Positions 5,690-10,170 of a stretch of DNA of 10,170 nucleotides are shown piece by piece. A program made the position numbers and the translations under genes. Position 1 is the stretch's first letter; each line of letters starts with the position of its first letter. The notes below the pieces were generated by a model. That model saw nothing but the letters and a program-made list of their open reading frames with translations, ran no database searches and was not told the DNA's origin. Source of the DNA: an uncultured Opitutia bacterium (GTDB taxonomy: Bacteria > Verrucomicrobiota > Verrucomicrobiia > Opitutales > JABJCN01); the NCBI GenBank assembly GCA_913046175.1, contig CAJWSN010000035.1, forward strand, positions 1-10,170, written 5' to 3'.

Positions 5690-6865
5690 CTAACCTGACT
5701 GTAACACCTGCCTTGGGAAAGAGCTGGCCAGGAGGAACTTACACAGATTGTCGCGGGTATAGTCGCTGGTGATATTCTGCCCATGGCACAACATGAGGGT
5801 GGAAACCTCCTTGCTGAACACGAAGGGCCACAGTTTGGTGCAATTGTGCAACTCATCAAGATGCGTAAAGATCAAGTGGGTGGGACGACAGCTTGCCGAC
5901 CTCTCCAAGGTTGCCTTGAGCATCTGGGAATCGTAGGATGCATTGAGGACCAATATGCGTGAACTGATTTCCAGTTCATCCAGATTCTGCCCCAAAGTTG
6001 ACCAACCAACTGCATCATTCAATGGAATCCCCGGGGTATCGATATAAAGCAATTCGCTGGGTGGAAGGGAGAAGAGCATTCCCTTGTCACGATAAAGATT
6101 GATGGACAAGGATTCACAAAAGATTCTCAAGGCATCATCAGGATTGGGAATTTCCTGGTCCACCTTGAAGACATGTGCCGTCTTGTTCTCAAAAAATGTA
6201 CTATGAGCGAGAATCTTGCAAAGCGCGGTGGTCTTGCCCGTTCCGGGGGTTCCCAGAAAAGCAACCCGGTTCGTCGTTGATCGGGGCTTGACCCCTTCAT
6301 AACGCTTCTTCAGCCAGTGTGAAATCTCAGCCAGCGCATGTGGAATGGGCAGGGCTTCAAGTCCCTCCAATTCAGGTGAATCCAAAATGGCGGCAAGGAG
6401 ACCCTCGTCGAACCCGGATCGTTTAAGCAGTCCATGGATTGAGGCATCCTCCGAGATGCCCGCAGTTGAATTCGCCATCGAATCATCCTTGATACTGGCG
6501 GTGAAATTAGGTTGCGGCATCTCGGGGGGGGGTGATGGTGAGGAACTAATTGCGCCCCGTGTGTCCTCCGCAGGCTTTTCTTCGTGCTCCTCCACTCGAA
6601 CCCCTTCCTTGTCGACCGTTTCAAGGGTTGCCTTTGCTTGTGGATCATCAGCAGGGACACTGAGGATGATCTCCAGCTTGGGAGATGAAAGGAATTTGGC
6701 CAATCCCTGTCCATCTACCTGCTTCACAGACTGGACCTTCGCCTTGTCCCCAAATTTCTTTCGGATCACCTTCAGGGCCTCCTCAGGTGTCTTCGCCATG
6801 ATTCTATAGCGCTTCTCCCCGGAATCCTTTGGGGTTGTTGTTTTTTCCTCCAATGTGGTTGCCAT
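5690..6865 (-). CDS. flhF: Flagellar biosynthesis GTPase-family protein FlhF (divergent)
   Basis: FlhF is an SRP-type GTPase that sets the site and number of polar flagella. The 391-residue product has the family layout: an N-terminal basic domain (18-70; RYRIMAKTPEEALKVIRKKFG resembles other FlhF N-termini), a disordered acidic/Pro linker (about 72-140), a helical N domain (about 142-195) and the G domain (198-391). The P-loop GTPGTGKTT (205-213) is intact and the closing GQNITSD (362-368) fits G5. Other motifs depart from the family: the DTYR-type G2 reads DQEI (236-239), the DTAGR-type G3 reads DTPGI (276-280), and TKLD of G4 reads THLD (334-337). Nucleotide binding is plausible; normal GTP specificity and hydrolysis are uncertain. 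GGAAGGA (6881-6875) is a good ribosome site 9 nt before the ATG. It starts 21 nt after flhA. Confidence 0.88.
   Translation of the reverse strand: MATTLEEKTTTPKDSGEKRYRIMAKTPEEALKVIRKKFGDKAKVQSVKQVDGQGLAKFLSSPKLEIILSVPADDPQAKATLETVDKEGVRVEEHEEKPAEDTRGAISSSPSPPPEMPQPNFTASIKDDSMANSTAGISEDASIHGLLKRSGFDEGLLAAILDSPELEGLEALPIPHALAEISHWLKKRYEGVKPRSTTNRVAFLGTPGTGKTTALCKILAHSTFFENKTAHVFKVDQEIPNPDDALRIFCESLSINLYRDKGMLFSLPPSELLYIDTPGIPLNDAVGWSTLGQNLDELEISSRILVLNASYDSQMLKATLERSASCRPTHLIFTHLDELHNCTKLWPFVFSKEVSTLMLCHGQNITSDYTRDNLCKFLLASSFPRQVLQSG
6524..6532. repeat. G9/C9 homopolymer inside flhF
   Basis: Nine consecutive G on the plus strand (C9 in the coding sense) encode the Pro112-Pro114 run of the FlhF linker. 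A one-base slip here would remove the whole G domain. See the finding on homopolymer runs. Confidence 0.6.
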
Positions 6866-6886
6866 GGCAAATTTTCCTTCCGTGAA

Positions 6887-9115
6887 CTAGGCAGCCCCAG
6901 CGGCGGTGGTTATTGAATCATCCGACACAGGCACAAGGTGGTCCGAGTCGACTGAAATCACATCAAATGGTTGAATCTGCATACGATTGGGCATCTCTTG
7001 GTAGGAGAGCACCACCAGTCTCGGGAAAGAGGGTTCAAAAAACCGGCGAAGAGCCATGCGCAATTCAACCGTCGTGATGACAATTGGAGTCAAGGCTGTC
7101 TCGATCATCCTGTTTATCTTTGGAGTCATTTCATTGAGCAAGGCCTCGGTGATGGCGGGGTCCATCATTAACCCGACCTCATGCTGGGAACGCTTAACCC
7201 TGGAGATCAGCGAGTTCTCCAAGGCAGGATCGAAGGTCAGGCACTGAACGGTATCCTGCTCCGATTCGTATTCCGGAATAAAATACATCCCGATTCGCTG
7301 GCGAACCTGCTCAGACAAGTCATCAGGATTCTTGGTAAGGGAAACAAAATCAGCCACTGTCTCCAGGATCAATGGCAGGTTCTTGATCGCAATCTTCTCC
7401 TTAAGGAGATTCTGTAGAACCCTTTGAATCAGGCCTACACTGGCCAGGTCGGGCAACAGCTCACTGATTAATGTGGGGTTCTTGTCCTTGACCATGTCGA
7501 CCAGTTTCTGGGTGCCTTCACGGTCAAGAATCAGGTGTGCAATTTCCTTGAGTACATCCGCAAGATGCGTAACGAGAACAGAAGGCGCATCCACCACGGT
7601 AAACCCGTTGATTTCCGCGGTACGTTTCTCATTCTCAAGAATCCACACAGCATCAATCCCGTAAACAGGTTCCACTGTGGGGGTTCCATTCAAGGTGGCT
7701 GAACTCCCCATCACATTCATGGCAAGGAACTGATTGGGTTGAAGGGTTCCCCGGGCCACTTCACGATTCCTTAGAAGGAACCGGTAGGTATTTGATTCCA
7801 GTTCTATATTGTCGCGGACGGCAATGGTCGGGACAACCATCCCCATATCCTTGGCAAAATTGGTTCGTGATCCAGTAATCCGGTCAAGGAGATCGCCTCC
7901 CTGCTTTCGATCCGCCAACGGTAAAAGGCCGTAGCCAATCTCGATGGCAAAAATATCGACCTGAATTGCCTTTTCTATCTTTTCCTGCGCGGTCTGCACG
8001 ACGGGGGAAGTGGATTGCCCACCCCCGGCAGCATCCCCGGGTAGTCCCGGCAACTCGCCTTGGCCGGTCTGCATGCCGGTCAACTGTTTCTGAGAACTGG
8101 GCCGGGAACCCTGGGCACCAATCCCCTTCCTCTTCATAATGTAGCCAACAAGGATACAGAATCCCCCAAGCGTAAGGAAAGGCCCCCGGGGCAAACCGCC
8201 CACCAGAGCGAAGAACAAGAGGAAGCATCCCGCGATAAAAATCGGACGACGGTAGAAAGTGAGTTGCTTGGCAAGGTACGACCCCAAGTCTGTATCTGAA
8301 GAGGACCGCGTAACCAGCAAGCCTGCAGAAACTGACACAATGATCGCAGGAATTTGCGTAACCAAGCCGTCCCCGATAGATAGAAGGGTGTACTGGCGAA
8401 AACACTCCGTGAGTTGCATGCCTTGCATTAACATCCCGATCAGAACACCTCCCACCACGTTGATAAGAGTGATGAATATACCTGCAATGGCGTCCCCCCT
8501 GACAAATTTGCTTGCACCATCCATTGCACCATAAAAGTCAGCCTGCTCCTGAATCTTGGCCCGCCGGGCCAGAGCCTCATGTTCGGTAATAATGCCTGCG
8601 TTGAGTTCGGCATCAATCGACATCTGCTTGCCGGGCATTGCATCCAGGGTAAAGCGCGCAGCCACTTCAGCAATACGGCCTGAACCCTTGGTGATCACAA
8701 CAAAATTGATGATAACCAAAATCAGGAAGATGACTGCCCCCACAACGTAGTTGCCTCGCACAACGAACTCGCCGAAAGCCTCGATCACATTACCGGCTGC
8801 ATCTGTACCCATATGCCCGTTAAGCAGGATCAACCGCGTGGAAGCCACATTAAGCCCCAACCGAAACAATGTCACAGACAGCAGAACCGTGGGGAAAACA
8901 GAGAATTCAGTTGGATCCTTGACATAGATAACAACCAGTAAAATCAGGAGGGAAATCCCGATGCTGAGCGCCAGCAGGAGATCCAACAATATGGGAGAGA
9001 CGGGAAGAACCAGCAGGATGACCGCGAAAAAGATCGCGACAACAAACACAAGGTCTGAGTTCTTTAACAAGGCTTGCCAACGGCCAGCCATGCCTGGAAG
9101 GGAAAATTTAACCAT
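6887..9115 (-). CDS. flhA: Flagellar export gate protein FlhA
   Basis: FlhA is the nonameric export-gate component of the flagellar type III secretion system; it couples proton flow to export and its cytoplasmic domain docks chaperone-substrate complexes. Eight membrane helices fill residues about 20-325, with the FHIPEP-family cytoplasmic loop between (about 143-205). Arg147, Arg154, Asp158 and Asp208 fall on the same numbers as the essential loop residues of Salmonella FlhA (RIAEVAARFTLD, KFVRGDAIAG). The cytoplasmic domain runs from about 378 to 720 (VDIFAIEIGYGLLPLAD, PVYGIDAVWI, LPLILETVADF). At 742 residues it is longer than the usual 690-700. The excess is a Gly/Gln/Ser-rich linker (about 331-375) after the last helix. 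It starts 49 nt after the flhB stop, with a partial ribosome site (GAAGAAG), and has its own sigma-54-like promoter. Confidence 0.97.
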   Translation of the reverse strand: MVKFSLPGMAGRWQALLKNSDLVFVVAIFFAVILLVLPVSPILLDLLLALSIGISLLILLVVIYVKDPTEFSVFPTVLLSVTLFRLGLNVASTRLILLNGHMGTDAAGNVIEAFGEFVVRGNYVVGAVIFLILVIINFVVITKGSGRIAEVAARFTLDAMPGKQMSIDAELNAGIITEHEALARRAKIQEQADFYGAMDGASKFVRGDAIAGIFITLINVVGGVLIGMLMQGMQLTECFRQYTLLSIGDGLVTQIPAIIVSVSAGLLVTRSSSDTDLGSYLAKQLTFYRRPIFIAGCFLLFFALVGGLPRGPFLTLGGFCILVGYIMKRKGIGAQGSRPSSQKQLTGMQTGQGELPGLPGDAAGGGQSTSPVVQTAQEKIEKAIQVDIFAIEIGYGLLPLADRKQGGDLLDRITGSRTNFAKDMGMVVPTIAVRDNIELESNTYRFLLRNREVARGTLQPNQFLAMNVMGSSATLNGTPTVEPVYGIDAVWILENEKRTAEINGFTVVDAPSVLVTHLADVLKEIAHLILDREGTQKLVDMVKDKNPTLISELLPDLASVGLIQRVLQNLLKEKIAIKNLPLILETVADFVSLTKNPDDLSEQVRQRIGMYFIPEYESEQDTVQCLTFDPALENSLISRVKRSQHEVGLMMDPAITEALLNEMTPKINRMIETALTPIVITTVELRMALRRFFEPSFPRLVVLSYQEMPNRMQIQPFDVISVDSDHLVPVSDDSITTAAGAA

Positions 9116-9150
9116 CTAACTTCTTCAATTCGATTGACAGGGACAATCAA

Positions 9151-9167
9151 AGCAAGTCCCGTGCCTA
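9151..9167 (-). promoter_or_regulatory. Sigma-54 (RpoN) type -24/-12 promoter for flhA operon
   Basis: The minus strand from 9167 to 9151 reads TAGGCACGGGACTTGCT. Compared with the known consensus YTGGCACGrNNNTTGCW, every fixed position matches except the T just before GG. GG (9165-9164) and GC (9153-9152) are 10 nt apart. The first G overlaps the flhB stop codon TAG (9167-9165). The predicted start is near 9140, giving a leader of about 25 nt before the flhA ATG. Downstream, seven genes follow with short gaps, so this promoter may drive the whole flhA-to-acidic-protein operon including fliA. Confidence 0.75.
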
Positions 9168-10170
9168 TCCTGTAGAAGCACTGCCAGCCGCTATCCTGCG
9201 AGCCTTCAGACGATAAAAATAATAGGCATGAGCCTGATAAACATGGGCAAGAATTTCTGCAATGACCTGATAGAGCTCGAAGGGGATCAATTCCCCCACC
9301 TGCCCCACCTTGAAGAGCATCCTGGCCACAGGTTTGTTCTCCACCATGGGAACATCATGCTCCTGGGCAAGCGCCTTGATCCTCTGTGCAAAAGCTCCGT
9401 TTCCCTTGGCCAGCACAACGGGAGCGGAATCCTTGCCCCTCTCGTATTTCAATGCAACAGCGTAATGCGTGGGATTGGTGACCACCACATCTGCAGTGGG
9501 CACCTCATCCAACATCTGCCCGCGCATAAGGCGCATTGCCATGGACCGTTGGGCACTCTTTACATGGGAGTCGACTTGCTGGGACTTCTGTTCTTCTTTC
9601 ACCTCCTGCTTGGTCATCTTCATCTTCTCGTGGTTACTGTGCCGCTGGTATATATAATTTATTACGGCGATAAAGGCCATCAAGAGAAACAGGCGAAAGA
9701 GAATAAGCACGAAAAGATGCTGGATAAAAAGGCCGACCTGTTCGGGTGGAATCCGGGTGAAGAAAATTGGGTGCGTAATTATATCACGCATGGAAAGGTA
9801 AATCACAAATGCAACAGCAATGAACTTCAATAGGTCCACAAACACCATGACCAGTCCGTCCTTGCCGAAAATCTTCTTAAATCCATTGACTGGGTTCAAG
9901 CGGTCGATCTTGAACCCAGCGGCCTTCAGCGTGAGCCTAAAACGAGTCTGCAATCCTTCTGCGAGAAAACTCACTATGAATGAGACAAGCACAAGTGGCA
10001 TCATAAAAAAAACAACAAACTTCCCCATGGCCAGCAACGTTTGAACTATGCCATCCAAGCCAATCTCAATCTCATGTAGATGACCAAGAATACTCCGGGT
10101 GAAAACAACGATCTCCCTCGACTTTCCTGGAGCCATCAGGGCAATGATGACTACCGATGCCAAGAGCACC
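9165..10170 (-). CDS. flhB: Flagellar export switch protein FlhB (N-terminus outside window)
   Basis: FlhB is the export-gate component that switches substrate class from rod/hook to filament by self-cleavage. The visible 334 codons reach the window edge without a true start (the first visible codon is GTG, read here as internal Val). Compared with E. coli FlhB, about 35 N-terminal residues are missing. Membrane helices lie at visible residues about 2-12, 42-70, 107-125 and 145-173. LKAAGFKIDRLNPVNGFKKIFG matches the conserved loop between helices. The linker EVKEEQKSQQVDSHVK leads to NPTH (visible 232-235; Asn at 9476-9474), the cleavage motif, with cleavage between Asn and Pro. VGELIPFELYQVIAEILAHVY closes the cytoplasmic domain. 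The C-terminus ends shortly after that and lacks a long tail. flhA follows 49 nt downstream. Confidence 0.96.
   Translation of the reverse strand, partial: VLLASVVIIALMAPGKSREIVVFTRSILGHLHEIEIGLDGIVQTLLAMGKFVVFFMMPLVLVSFIVSFLAEGLQTRFRLTLKAAGFKIDRLNPVNGFKKIFGKDGLVMVFVDLLKFIAVAFVIYLSMRDIITHPIFFTRIPPEQVGLFIQHLFVLILFRLFLLMAFIAVINYIYQRHSNHEKMKMTKQEVKEEQKSQQVDSHVKSAQRSMAMRLMRGQMLDEVPTADVVVTNPTHYAVALKYERGKDSAPVVLAKGNGAFAQRIKALAQEHDVPMVENKPVARMLFKVGQVGELIPFELYQVIAEILAHVYQAHAYYFYRLKARRIAAGSASTG

Noticed and set aside
9294..9310. Direct repeat CCCCACCT twice with 9-bp period
   Set aside because: It encodes the VGQVGE stretch of FlhB and is explained by coding content.

Overview
The window is a flagellar biogenesis locus. 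All but one of its genes lie on the minus strand, so transcription runs from position 10170 towards position 1. In transcription order they are flhB (5' end outside the window), flhA, flhF, a short unrecognised membrane protein gene, fliA (sigma-28 family), motA, motB, an unrecognised acidic low-complexity protein gene, then flgF, flgG and the first 17 codons of an exported protein that by position is probably FlgA. One plus-strand gene, an M50-like membrane metallopeptidase (1805-2356), sits between the acidic protein gene and flgF.

Organism: rod proteins FlgF and FlgG followed by a signal-peptide protein (FlgA candidate) point to a Gram-negative-type flagellum. FlhF together with sigma-54 style promoters suggests an RpoN-FliA hierarchy of the kind known in polar flagellates. 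The sequence has roughly balanced base composition, divergent versions of FlhF and MotB, and acidic extra proteins. These would fit a member of the PVC group such as Verrucomicrobiota, but that is a guess from gene order and protein flavour and needs a phylogeny.

Regulation is the most informative non-coding content. Two close matches to the -24/-12 promoter of sigma-54 (GG-N10-GC) face into genes on the minus strand. One overlaps the flhB stop codon and drives flhA (9151-9167). The other drives flgF (1636-1652) and predicts a transcript starting at or next to the flgF GTG start codon. A 22-bp near-palindrome (1711-1732) lies about 85-110 bp upstream of the predicted flgF transcription start, where an enhancer site for a sigma-54 activator would be expected. 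If this is right, RpoN controls flhA-flhF-orf-fliA-motA-motB-orf as one operon, so fliA expression, and hence late sigma-28 genes, would depend on RpoN.

How the genes work together: FlhA and FlhB form the export gate of the flagellar type III secretion system, FlhF places the flagellum, FliA transcribes late genes, MotA/MotB form the stator, and FlgF/FlgG build the rod. Oddities include an FlhF with altered GTPase motifs, a MotB whose peptidoglycan-binding residues are changed, two unrecognised genes embedded in the operon (one where flhG is often found), an intramembrane-protease-like gene on the opposite strand, and G/C homopolymer runs of 7-9 bases inside three of the genes.
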